Positions 44,939-55,009 of a DNA stretch of 64,000 nt are shown piece by piece. How positions within the stretch are numbered: position 1 is the first letter of the stretch; each line of letters opens with the position of its first letter. Below the pieces are notes generated by a model that was not told the origin of the DNA, did not search any database, and worked only from the letters and a program-made list of their open reading frames with translations. A program made the translations under genes and the position numbers. This stretch comes from Isoetes taiwanensis (taxonomy: Eukaryota; Streptophyta; Lycopodiopsida; Isoetales; Isoetaceae). The stretch spans positions 18,109,556 to 18,173,555 of the forward strand of contig JAJEKV010000026.1 in NCBI GenBank assembly GCA_021234155.1. The letters are read 5' to 3'.

Positions 44939-45022
44939 GCAATGTAGTGCTATGCTTGATGGATCGGCCGTTCCGTACGATCAAATTATCTACGCTCGAA
45001 TTTGGTTAGACTCTTAAGAATG

Positions 45023-45113
45023 GAAACCTCCCCAATTTTCCCACATGGAAACCTCCCGGGCTTTCCATGGAAGCTTGGGAAGGTTCTATATAGGAAAATT
45101 AGGGAGGTTTCCA
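45023..45113. repeat. Inverted repeat of about 90 bp
   Basis: GGAAACCTCCCCAATTTTCC at the left is repeated inverted at the right (GGAAAATTAGGGAGGTTTCC), with a further GGAAACCTCCC copy in between. It lies about 500 bp upstream of the PDR ATG and contains TATATA at 45084. Confidence 0.75.
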
Positions 45114-45549
45114 CTTTTCTATTTGGGGCTTTTCAACTTCCTTTTCTGTAGAAAGAGAAGCGCGAAAAGCTCTTGATGCCGAAATCGAATTTGGAGTTTT
45201 TACAAATTTGATCTTCTGATTCATGTTGGATGATCTAAATTTTGCATTTTTGCATGGCAGAAATTTGTATTTAGAGCTCTGAAGCAAGCTCTAAAGCAAG
45301 CGGCAAGAGAAACCGTGATCAAACCCTTCCGGAATTCGACCTGGTATTCTTCTGTAACCGTGAATATTCTTCTGTATATTCTTCTGTAACCGTGTATTCG
45401 TGGGTATATCTTTTAGAAATAGAAACCGGACTTTTGCTTTCGAAGCAGGCGAGGTAGAGATTCAAGAATCAGGAGAGGCAGAGATTCTGCTCCTTTTGTT
45501 TTTATGGGCAAATATCAGCCTTATTGAGCACCTTAGAATCGTTACCATA

Positions 45550-45770
45550 GTTTGGGTATGCTTCAAAACCTTGAAATCCTGCGAGCATGGGATAATCAAA
45601 TCAATGGAAGCTTGCCAAAATCAGTAGGAAATTGCACTTCATTGATGGTTCTAGGCTTGTCGACATGCAACTTGGCTGGAAACATCCCACCGAAATTAGG
45701 CAGGCTGAAGAACTTGAAGGTTTTGTATTTGCAGTATAACAATATAAGTGAAAAGATACCTCGTTAGATA
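45550..45770 (+). pseudogene. Leucine-rich-repeat receptor fragment
   Basis: An isolated frame of about 72 residues with three plant-type extracellular LRRs: LQNLEILRAWDNQINGSLPK, CTSLMVLGLSTCNLAGNIPP and LKNLKVLYLQYNNISEKIPR, i.e. LxxLxxLxLxxNxxxGxIP. It ends at a TAG at 45768 with no kinase, signal peptide or further repeats. It is a fragment of an LRR receptor-like kinase or protein gene. Confidence 0.75.
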
Positions 45771-46129
45771 ATGGAATGTTCAGAGCCTACAGGCTCCTGG
45801 AGGCGAGAACAATCTCCTCCGCCACAGGGGGACAGATTGAAGGATTCAACGAAATTGGATTCGTTGGAAGCATCCAAATCAAAATTTACAAAACGATCGC
45901 CCATTTCTGTTGAATTCGATCCACCCTGCTTGAATCCAGTTTCTGTCGATTTTGCAGCCCTTACAGAGGCCTTTAAGATCTGTTTTGTTTCTAGTACTGT
46001 TTTTCTGCCCTTTGAAAACTCTCTTCATACCCAGCATCCTTGTACAGAGGAGGTTCTTCACAATCATGTAATGGATTAGTCCGGCAGGGCTGCATCCAAT
46101 ATCTCCATAATCCAGTTTTCATCTCGTCG

Positions 46130-46584
46130 CTTTTACCGTAGCCAGAATTTTTTGAACCTCTGAATGACATGCTAAAAGAACTGCCGTAGCTTGGCCTAAC
46201 CAGTGTAAATTCAAGAAACCACCTTCTTCATGCTCAATTAGGGCTTCCATTCGAAGAACAACAGAATCCTCACCGCCATAATCGTTGCCATCATTTAGAG
46301 AAGCTCGATGTAATCTTCCTCAACAGATGTACTTTTTTTTCCCTGTTCTGATCTTCCCCCTTTTGGTTTTGAACCCTTTTCACTGCCTTAAGCTTTCTGT
46401 GAAGATCATCTGCAAAAATTCTTGTGCCTGGCAAGAGATAATCTCGCATTGAAGCAGTTCCTCTGTCTAATGTTCCATATAATAACCAATACCCAAACTG
46501 GACTTGGGGATTCTGTTTTTGCTGCCTAAACAGAGGAGAATCTAAGCCCCATTCTACTGGGCCACTTTTGATGTTTCTGAACAA
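46130..46584 (-). pseudogene. Unrecognised coding fragment
   Basis: The minus strand reads MFRNIKSGPVEWGLDSPLFR, FGYWLLYGTLDRGTASMRDY and LLPGTRIFADDLHRKLKAVK, followed in other frames by NDGNDYGGEDSVVLRMEALI and EHEEGGFLNLHWLGQATAVL. Reading quality looks protein-coding but I cannot name the family. At least two frame changes. Confidence 0.35.
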
Positions 46585-46829
46585 GCTTCTGAAAGTTAAA
46601 ACTTATCTTGCATTAGATTGGCCAGAAGTGGAGGCAGAGGCAGAGATGCATGCAGATCCAGGTGACATGAAGCATCATATGAGCATGCATGGACTTGTCA
46701 GGCCATACCCCCCTTGGCAGAGGATTGGGAAGAGCTCACAGAGGAGGAGTGGGTGTTTGACAGGGCTCGAGGGCATGGCTTTATCTTTCCTTCTTTGCTA
46801 GCGAGATTTTTGTCCCCTTGCATGGATGA

Positions 46830-47960
46830 GTAAGTGAGAGAGGGGGAGAAGCCCGTGCACCTTTTGGTTGAACATTCCGACAGATCTCAGGCTCGAGGAT
46901 TGGTTCTGGAGGGTTGCATACGAGGTATCTTCGGGATACCAATGGGAGGCACATGGGTATTTGTATCACGTCGTGCAGCGAGGTGTATTGGAACAGATGG
47001 GTGTACATATCAGGTCTAGCCTCTGCCCGCAGTCATTGGTTGAGATCACGACTCACGAGTGACTTCCTAGATGATGCTATAATGGAAGATGTGGAGACTG
47101 GCATATACGCATCTATATTATGTGAGTCTCTTGGAAACACTTAATATTGTATTATACTCTTGTCTAATGCTTCATATCATTTGCGTCCCCATAAAGGATT
47201 ATCAGGCACATGTTGTCTGAAGAGGACCGAGGGCGTGTGCTTTTTGTAGACTCCACTTATTACACGCATGCCCATCCCTTTTGTACAGGGTCTCCAGGGA
47301 GTGACGCAGCATCACAGTTGACTCCCGTATTTCGGGACGACTATGGACCCAGAGTGCGGTGGAGCGACGTACGTGCAGTGTTCTGGCCTGTCGTGCACAA
47401 GTGAGTGATGTTATTAGTTCATACGCACTATCTATTTTTATTGCTATGTATTTTCACCATCTAAATTGTTACAGCGGACATTGGTGGTGGTACCTCCTTT
47501 TGTCGGGCATGGATATTGCTGAGCACCTCGATATTGAGGAGGACGTGAGCACATCGTGGTTATATTTTGATTCCATGGTCGAGGGGTCCCATGGCGAGTG
47601 CCATAGCGTGGTAGAGTTGAATAGGTAAGTTGACCATCATTGCTATTCGCATGCACTTAAATAGTGAGGAGAGGACGGTTCTTAATACTCGCACAACATG
47701 CAGGATATATAGGCTTTATATGCAGATTAGAGGAGCGCCTGGGGATGTGAGAGGCGGTTGCGCCCCCTCTTCATTCGTGATATGGATGCGCCACATCAGA
47801 GGGATTCGGATAGTTGTGGTGTGCATGTGGCTTTGTTGATGCGCATGTTGGCGGATGCCTCTATTCGGGTCCCCTCGAGACGCGGGTGGCAGAGTGCTTC
47901 AGATAGAATGAATAACCGTCTGATGTTTAAGAATTCGCTATTTAACTTTGTTGTGACATT
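46830..47960 (+). CDS. C48 (Ulp1/SENP-like) cysteine protease gene, probably element-borne
   Basis: Exon-like blocks joined by good splice sites: up to 47120 (LTSDFLDDAIMEDVETGIYA), 47207-47400 (VLFVDSTYYTHAHPFCTGSP, VRAVFWPVVH), 47475-47623 (HWWWYLLLSGMDIAEHLDIE, WLYFDSM) and 47702 onward. The catalytic residues are in order: His in GHWWWYLL, Asp in YFDSM, Gln and Cys in HQRDSDSCGVHVALL. The last exon needs a one-base frame change near 47755, and the first exon changes frame near 47060. C48 proteases cleave SUMO-like modifiers; plant MULE and CACTA elements often carry captured copies, which fits the repeat-rich neighbourhood. The end of the gene is uncertain; a plus frame continues to 48261. 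Confidence 0.7.
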
Positions 47961-48342
47961 CCACATATTTATATGCCTTTTTGAGTATAAATACATGACA
48001 CGTCACTATGAAACCATCATTCAATTAAATTGGGATTATGTCTATTCCAAAATTGCACCGTATAAGCCTTTTATTGACCATTATATTGAATTAACCACAC
48101 TTTTGCACTGTGTTCATTTTCGGGCTAGGAAGATGCATTTTATGTTGAAATGCAAAGGCATTCAAATATTCGATGCAAATCACCCATATTATGACAGAAT
48201 GTTGGCAATAGAAAAAGCAAGAAATTGCTTATTAATTCGTACATTCACGGATGGCAACTAAATCTAAACATTGAAATTGTAATGCTTTACGGATAAATAA
48301 CAGCAAGCAAGTTGCTACAAAACAGAGATTTTCGTGGTTCAA

Positions 48343-48366
48343 ATCGCGCGTGGCGCGATTTTCTTG
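48343..48366. repeat. GCGC hairpin g1
   Basis: AAATCGCGCGTGGCGCGATTT with one extra T, a near-perfect palindrome, between the C48 gene and the minus-strand genes. Member of the family with core AATCGCGCCTGGCGCGATT. Confidence 0.8.
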
Positions 48367-48901
48367 GCATAAATAACGCATTATAATAGAACATAAACTT
48401 AAAAAACTAATCCGATTCATCGTCGGCCAGCGACTGCAGCGATCACGAGATCTGTCGATCATGAACAAACCATGCTCCGGATTCCATATAAGATGGATTA
48501 CAACATCAAAGGGATCAGGATAGAAGCGGGGCGTGATTCATAGCAACGACATCAAGCCGATCCTGAAGTTCTATTTCTAGCTCATGCACCTTTTCTGCGA
48601 GGTCCGCATGGTTCATCGTGCAGGTAATAGAATGTGCCATAATAACAAGCAGAAGGCGGAGACCGAAGCCGATGGTTTGCCAATTTCATGCTAAGGGATT
48701 TATACACACCTAAATTATTGATGGTATATACATACAAATTATTGCAAGTATAGCAAACCGTACACATAATATAAAAACAAATCGTTACCTGAGAACCAAT
48801 AATGCTGATATAAGAACACAATATATATTCAAAACCTTTCGTGTAAAGTATATTTCATATTCAAAACTTTTTGGAAAGTGTATTTCCTGTATACATATAT
48901 A

Positions 48902-49481
48902 TCAAAAAAGTTCTCTTTCTAGAACGATTTTCTCAAGGTCCCTGTCAATTTCCCCTGTCCGATCAAGTTGCGGGTATAGTGTTTGTATCTCTTCGACCGT
49001 TTTTCCTGAAGCTATTTCATGCAAGACACTAACAAAAGCGAAGCAGAAGTCATCTTTGTCAAAATCTTGAGGATGATAGGGGCGGGGATTCAATGGCTTG
49101 TGGACTGATTGAAGCAACACTTTAAAAAGCGTCATCATCCACAATGATCATGCCTTCCTTATCCTCAACACCTAGGGCATCCATCATGTTGCACAAGCAT
49201 TTCACAAATATCTTTTTACATGCCGGTTCTTTAGGGTTTGTGAATGAAGCACATTTGCTTTGATCCCGATGGGCCTTAATCTCTATTTAGCTTCGAGCAC
49301 TACTTTCAAAACATCCCTGTATATTTCTATGCTTCATAGATGACCAAATTACTGTAAAAGCAGTGAAGGCCTGGTCCAACATCTCCTTCGGATAAGGGCG
49401 CGGGTAAACATATTTGGTACGTGTCTCAAATGGTTCTTGCGCATACCATGACTTTTCAAACGTTGCTTTAGGTAACGTCAT
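48902..49481 (-). CDS. Minus-strand exons with a duplicated motif, unknown protein
   Basis: Two blocks. 49287-49481: TRTKYVYPRPYPKEMLDQAF then TAFTVIWSSMKHRNIQGCFE. 48902-49144: HKPLNPRPYHPQDFDKDDFC then FAFVSVLHEIASGKTVEEIQ. They share a PRPY(P/H)xxxxDxxFxAFxxI pattern, so they look like tandem copies of a 40-residue unit, perhaps exons of one protein. No known family recognised. Confidence 0.45.
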
Positions 49482-49566
49482 TCAAATCAAAGACCAGTAC
49501 TTTTGGGGAAGCCAAATCATTTCTGTAAGGAGAACAATAGCGTATGAGATAAAAGAAATGGAAAAC

Positions 49567-49660
49567 AGCAACGCCGGCGCGATTTCATGAACGATGCATG
49601 TCAACATAATTTAAAAATATGATCTCTAGGAAACTCTAAATCGTGCCAGGCGCGATTTCT
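49567..49660. repeat. GCGC hairpin pair g2
   Basis: CGCCGGCGCGATTTCATG (49573) and AAATCGTGCCAGGCGCGATTT less one base (49640-49660). The second overlaps the stop codon end of the adjacent minus-strand ORF (49636). Confidence 0.65.
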
Positions 49661-50822
49661 ATATGCTTGTAGTTTGTAAAATGCATGGATATAAAAAAAG
49701 GAAAACTGTTACGATACCTTTCTTCTTCTTCATTCCCCGTGGTGTTTTCTTCCGTTGCATCCTTATTCTGAGTTGTCTCCGGTCTGATAGAAGCACCAAC
49801 CACATCAGTTGAGATGCATGCGATGTGAACTATGCTTGATAGTTCATTACTCTTTACGCTAACCTGGCTAGTGTTTTCAGATTTGGAGTCTTCTTCATCA
49901 CCATTATTGTTATTATCATCATCCTTGTTATCTTCAACCTGTTCTATATTTTTAGGGTCAAGGATGTTCACAGGGATGTCGACAGGTACTTGGTAATCTG
50001 GCTGATCTTCGGTTTCATCCATGATGTTGTGGCCAACGAATAGCTTTCTCAATCCTTCCCGTTCCTTAAGCAAATCTGCAGGTATTTCGACCTTAGAGGT
50101 AGAAGCGTTGTTTTTTGCACTGCCGATTGGTCCCCTAGGTGCTTCCTCTAGTACTTTCTCAAAGAAGAGGTCCAAGAAATTTTTGGCTCGATCATCGGAG
50201 AGGCGGCCTCGACATTTCCTTGCTAACTTCAAAGCTTCTCTACCGATGTAACCCCCAACGTGAAGTTCCCAACAAGTTGTTCCCAATGGACAAAATGCTT
50301 CAATGAGATACTGGGAAAGAACCATAGAGAACCCGCTCTTGTTTAGCTTACCCTTATGTGAAGTTAGGAGCTCATACTTAATGTGGCCCACAAGAATTGG
50401 GTCGTCCTCGTTTTCATCCTCTTCTTCCTCTTCTTCCTCTAACTCTTCCACGACCTTGACACCCTTCCCCTTGTCTTCTTACTCCCGATAGAAGACATTT
50501 CGCGATATCGTTCATCTAGCGATAACACTTGCCATGCTAGCTTGTCTCCGTCTGGTTTTCCCTTGAGCCTTTCATATTCCTTATCATCCATCATGGCTAT
50601 CATAATTATAAGCACATGAGAAATTTTACTTGTTGTGCTGAAGTCACTGTCCCTGTTTTCATCTATGAGGATCGCCTGTCGGATGACTTTCACGCATTCA
50701 AGGTCATTTGCAGCACTTAGAGCATATGCATAGGACATGTCGGAGGGACATATAGTGACAATTGTGTAGTTCATCTCCGTGGTGAAACCATTGCATATGT
50801 TGAAGAGCGTTATTATAGTCAT
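49636..50822 (-). CDS. Unknown acidic protein (one frameshift)
   Basis: The minus-strand ATG at 50822 starts MTIITLFNICNGFTTEMNYT and contains MDDKEYERLKGKPDGDKLAW and LSLDERYREMSSIGSKK. A frame change near 50480 leads into VVEELEEEEEEEDENEDDPI, then VGHIKYELLTSHKGKLNKSG, CWELHVGGYIGREALKLARK, NFLDLFFEKVLEEAPRGPIG, and a low-complexity Asp/Asn tail (EDNKDDDNNNNGDEEDSKSE). About 390 residues in all. Family not recognised. The style (acidic, element-like neighbourhood, GCGC palindromes at the 3' end) matches the other ORFs of this cluster. Confidence 0.5.
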
Positions 50823-51344
50823 CAGCGACCATCGGTGCCTCGGCTATCAAGCGAAGAGTGTGATATCATGGGGACCTGCACCCACTTCTGGCAAGGCACA
50901 CTTGAAACCAGTGGACACTTGATAAAAAAAAGTGGATTCCGTCTCCGGAGTCTGCTTCACCATCGCGACTTTTCGTTTCAAGTCGGATGCAACTTTAGTG
51001 TGAATCCCAATCGATCTTTGCAGCGTTCTTCAACCTGGCTGCTTGACAAAGTCCTTGGACCAGAATACCTACCTACTTCTTTAGGTCGTGGTTGGGCGTT
51101 ATACTTTTGCATGAGTCCTAACTCCGACAACGACCGACCACTCTCCTGTAAGCCTTTGTAATTCCTCACCAACCGCCTTCTTGAGCACTCTAATATTCTT
51201 CAGCTCGTCGCGCGATGCGCATCTTCAAATGATTCGAGCCTTTCTTTGCCGGGGTTTTCTTGTAAAGAATTTCCTTTCGATTAACCTATCCAGAATCGGA
51301 GATCAGCTCTTGATCGTCAATCCTGAGCCTTCCTCATCTCTCAT

Positions 51345-51715
51345 TTATATGTATATCAAAATTGATGTGTCAACGGAGGAAATCTTCCTTGTGAATCGGC
51401 AACTTTCTTCGGCGTAGGCATCCCGAAATTCATTCCATTTCTCCCATACCAGATCTGAAGCAAATACTATCTTGCAGGCATCCTTGGGCACAGTTGGTTC
51501 CTCGGAAGCATCACCCTTTTCATCTCCTTTTTTTTTCTTTGATCTGGTGCTCTTGGTTTTGTCCTGTATTATCGTCTGACTAAGCGTCCTCTCCAACAAC
51601 TTGAATTCAGCGCTTTTGGACTGGCCATGTCTGGTTGGCATTGGCTTCCCATATTCAATCCACTGGTTCCAAGCATGCCGAAGTTGCTCTATATAGGGAC
51701 TGCAAGGAGCAACCT
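51345..51715 (-). CDS. Unknown Lys-rich protein segment
   Basis: The minus-strand frame reads SPYIEQLRHAWNQWIEYGKP, MPTRHGQSKSAEFKLLERTL, KTKSTRSKKKKGDEKGDASE, CKIVFASDLVWEKWNEFRDA. Good coding appearance, no family recognised. A second coding-like piece (50978-51172, QYNAQPRPKEVGRYSG-like) lies downstream. It is probably an exon of the same or an adjacent gene. Confidence 0.4.
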
Positions 51716-51757
51716 TGTTAGCTTCATAATCGTAAATAAAATAAATTCTTCTAGTTT

Positions 51758-52130
51758 AAAATCGCGCCTGGCGCGATTTCATATTAGAAAGCAAATCGCG
51801 CCAGAAGAGAAAACGCTTCCTGGATTGGTAGCCGTTTCTCGTCAAACAAGTAAATCGCGCCTGGCGCGATTTCATATTAGAATGTAAATCGAGTCACGCA
51901 AGAATTGCCTAGCCTGAGGAGACTTGGCTATTAGACGGATAGCCTTTTCTCCTGAGGGTAGGCAAGTCCCGCGTGGGGCGTTTAGCATTCTGATATGAAA
52001 TCGCGCGAGGCGCGATTTGCTTGTTTGAGGAGAAACGACTACATTCCAGGAAGCCTTTGCTCTTTAGAGTGGGCAAATCGCGCCTGGCGCGATTTGTCTT
52101 CTGATATGAAATCGCGCGGCGGCGCCAAAA
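51758..52130. repeat. Foldback cluster of GCGC hairpins (about 370 bp)
   Basis: An inverted repeat with arms of about 180 bp, centred near GGCTATTAGACGGATAGCC (51928-51946). Each arm contains two copies of the AATCGCGCCTGGCGCGATT-type palindrome, followed by CATATTAGAA or CATATCAGAA, and the phrase GCTTCCTGGA. A palindrome of palindromes. ORFs crossing it are repeat translations. Confidence 0.85.
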
Positions 52131-52559
52131 TCTGAAAATGAAACATAAGGGAAGAGAATTACCTTTTTGTATAAGAATGTTTTCCCATGTCATTCGAGGT
52201 CGCTTATTTCTAGCTTCGGCGGTGTTGTTGATCCGGCCGAACCGGCGGTTCTGCCGAGTATACGTTTATAGAACAAGCGATGCCCGGTATCTTTGTGCCT
52301 TCGATCGGGAACCTTCCGGGCCTCTATTGAATCTTTGGCCATCTATTATCATAAAATGTATGTCGATTCTCGATGAAGTCCTCCGACTTGCTCCACATGA
52401 TTACCTTCCTGGATTACGGTATCGTGCGACACTACATCTGCGGGCATTGGCACTTGCCCGGATTTTCGATCATCTTTGTTCACTATCTCCAATGAGTCTT
52501 TTTTGTCATATCTTCTACCGATATAAATGGCTTTAGTGGACTGAAAAGCCTATCCACGG

Positions 52560-53259
52560 AATTTGGATGGGTGAAGCTTCGAGGCCCACTAGATACTTGT
52601 CGACATATTTTTTGAGCTTGCTCATCGCCTCCAACGCACGGCCTTGTCATCGTCACTTGTAAGGGCTGCCGTAAACTTCAATGGTTTCCACCTTTAGAGC
52701 TTTCTTCTTCCTTATCCCTCATTGCCTGTAAGTAGACCTTTGCCGGGGCCCTCGTGCTAATGGCTCGTCGAGCAGGTAAAGCCCCTCACATATTCTTTTA
52801 GGAGTCAATGGCTGCTAACCGTGTCGACCAAATTTGAAGAGGTTATCGGCCATGTCGTCTGATCTTAATGCAGTCTCTTTAAAAGAGCTAGCACTGCATC
52901 GATTGATCTTCTTTAGGCTCTTCTTATGTTCTTGGCCCACTTCAACTAGCATAGAACAGAAAGAATCGTCCTGTACTTCACATGTAATAAGAATTCCCTG
53001 CTTCTTCATTTGATCAGTCTCTCTTACCCTTGACATGAAGATGAGGTCTGTCTTCCCACCAGTTTTGAATATCTCCACATACCATTCTGACCCCTCTATA
53101 AGATCTTCTTCTGGACATGGAGGTTCCACCTGAGCCTTTATTATTCCAGATGTATCTTCTAACGTCAATACATGCTGCAGGTCTGTAACAGTAACATCTT
53201 CATCTGTCCTTTGCTTTTTCTGTGCTTGTTCCTCCCTCTTTTGCTTGTCTTTTGTGATC
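52560..53259 (-). CDS. Unknown minus-strand ORF (frameshifted)
   Basis: The acceptor TTTCACAG at 53260 opens a frame reading ITKDKQKREEQAQKKQRTDE, LQHVLTLEDTSGIIKAQVEP, EWYVEIFKTGGKTDLIFMSR, GILITCEVQDDSFCSMLVEV and HKKSLKKINRCSASSFKETA. After 52830 coding continues in other frames (YLLDEPLARGP, EAMSKLKKYVDKYLVGLEAS). No family recognised. Possibly the second exon of the gene starting at 54271, although the phase does not match without an indel. Confidence 0.45.
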
Positions 53260-53324
53260 CTGTGAAATTACAGCACATGGGTAATCTTTTAATGCTAAAA
53301 TATATGCTATGTCGAAACATATGC

Positions 53325-53420
53325 AACAAAAACGCGCTTGGCGTGACTTGAAAAGAATAAAGAGCAAGTCCATTTACTTAATTGGAGCTAACAAAAACGC
53401 GCTTGGCGCGATTTGAAAAG
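53325..53420. repeat. GCGC hairpin pair g4, tandem
   Basis: AAAACGCGCTTGGCGTGACTTGAAAAGAAT-like unit, of which the first 20 bases are AAAACGCGCTTGGCGTGACT, is repeated 66 bp further on (53393) as AAAACGCGCTTGGCGCGATT. Both are half-degraded copies of the palindrome family. Confidence 0.65.
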
Positions 53421-53825
53421 AATACAGAGCAGGTTCATTTACTTAAAATGTTCAGGACATAACTAACTATAAAAAATACAACTTAAATTGTCGAATCTTC
53501 ATCTCCAAATATAGAAACTAATGTAATGCCTTATTCAACTGCGGCTTTGACACAAATAACTATAAACACCACAACTTAAAGAGTTGAATCTTCATCAGAG
53601 GACAGAACTAACTATAAAAAACACAAGTACCTACTGAATACTGTTTAGCCACACATTAAGCATTTATTTGCATACATTTTTGGGACATATGAACTCTAAT
53701 ATTAGAGGACACATGCTTCTTATCGGAGAATGACTCTATTATTACAGAAAAACATCCTAAAAACCTAACAAAAAAAGGGACACAGAACATCAATTACAGA
53801 ACAAAAACAGATCAATTACCTGAGG

Positions 53826-54146
53826 GGGTAAAAGCATGTTAGGGTGTCCCTTAAAAAGTATTATTTAGTGACCAAAAAAGTACCTAAAAAGGTACCCAGG
53901 ACTGGGTACTGGGTAGCCGTGTAATATCTCAATAAAAGTTACATTTTAGAACTTTTATATATATTTTTGTCTCCGGTAGCATTATCTTTATCTTAACTTT
54001 GAATATTAATGCGTCCTTGACTTTTATTTTGGACCTTTGTACTAGTTTTAATGAAAATAAAAATGAGAAAGTACCCAGTTCTGAAGTACCTAGTGTATGT
54101 ACTTTTGCAGGTTCCAAAAGTGGTACACCCTAACATGCTTTTACCC
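53826..54146. mobile_element. MITE, 321 bp
   Basis: Terminal inverted repeats GGGTAAAAGCATGTTAGGGT at 53826 and its complement ending at 54146, flanked by GAGG on both sides (53822-53825 and 54147-54150). Internally two GTACCCAG/GTACC palindromic patches and an AT-rich core. Non-coding. It interrupts the first coding exon of the minus-strand gene starting at 54271. Confidence 0.8.
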
Positions 54147-54271
54147 GAGGCGCTTGTTGGATTTGTGCTTTCTGCTTGTTCAGCAGCCTCCAGGCTTGGG
54201 ATTTGTGCTTTGGGCTGTCGCCCACCTCTACCTGCGCCTCGGCCGCGGCTGCCAGATCCTCTAGACGCCAT
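54147..54271 (-). CDS. First exon of a Gly/Arg-rich protein, cut by the MITE
   Basis: The minus-strand ATG at 54271 starts MASRGSGSRGRGAGRGGRQP, followed by KAQIPSLEAAEQAESTNPTS. RGG-type N-terminus, as in many nucleic-acid-binding or element-encoded plant proteins. If the MITE and one GAGG are removed conceptually, the exon ends in CTCAG before GTAATT (53819), a normal donor site, so the MITE appears to have landed a few bases before the exon end. Confidence 0.55.
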
Positions 54272-54532
54272 AGAACTGCAAGTGCAGATAATATGAGACT
54301 GGGGTTTTGGTTTAAACTTATATGTATGCGTTCATAATCTAGGCCGTCAGATTTACAACCGTAAATTCAAATTCGCGTCCTTTTTAATTTATACCGCCTT
54401 AATTAACCGCCCGTCCCGCTCATTTACAAATTTAAATTGTGTTTTTCTTTTTAGTGCAATTTCAAGATAACAAATAATTATTAATTTCAAGAAACGCATA
54501 TGTGGCAATCTACTACCACCTAATCGGCCACC

Positions 54533-54665
54533 TACTATCAGAGCACCCAAGATCATTCCTACTATCAGAGCGCCCAAGAACAATCGACTATCAGAGCGCC
54601 CAAGATCTGTCTACAAGGCCTTCAATCCCATTCGATCGAGCCGCCTTCAATCCCATTCGATGTCT
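54533..54665. repeat. Two short tandem repeats
   Basis: CTATCAGAGCGCCCAAGA is present three times (54534, 54562, 54588, with minor changes), then CCTTCAATCCCATTCGAT twice (54620, 54645). Confidence 0.75.
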
Positions 54666-54673
54666 GCTGAACT

Positions 54674-54982
54674 ATGGTGAGTGTGATTCCATTCCGAATG
54701 CATTCTCTTGTTCTCTATTTTTCGTCCTCTATTTTTTCCAATGCATTCGGTTTCTTTATCAGTGTCGGAGAAGAATGCTATCTTTTAACAGCAAACTTGA
54801 AGCGCCGAGTAGGATTGTGTAAAATCGAAGATCTGAATCCATGTTCTATGTGTCATGGTGTTCCTCTTGGAAAAAGTTTCTGTAAGATTTCCATTATAAA
54901 CTGCAATTATGAAGATGAGGCTCTTCCAAGAAGACATCCGGGGTGGCGTCTACGGTTGGTGGTGGCGTGGGCACATTTGTAG
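54674..54982 (+). CDS. Doubtful small ORF
   Basis: The frame from ATG at 54674 reads GEECYLLTANLKRRVGLCKI and EDLNPCSMCHGVPLGKSFCK, with two CxxC-like pairs. It diverges from the minus-strand gene at 54271, so a shared promoter is conceivable. No family recognised; ATGGTGAGT at the start could equally be a splice donor. Confidence 0.25.
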   Translation: MVSVIPFRMHSLVLYFSSSIFSNAFGFFISVGEECYLLTANLKRRVGLCKIEDLNPCSMCHGVPLGKSFCKISIINCNYEDEALPRRHPGWRLRLVVAWAHL

Positions 54983-55009
54983 CATGGCCAAAAGAACGTC
55001 TCCGAAAAA

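Noticed and set aside
46830-47960. Ordinary host SUMO protease gene
   Set aside because: Two frame changes and the repeat-rich surroundings make an element-borne copy more likely; kept as C48-like only.
51627-52193. ORFs with repeated ARFHIR or RRAISYQ-like peptides
   Set aside because: They are translations of the GCGC foldback repeat on the two strands.
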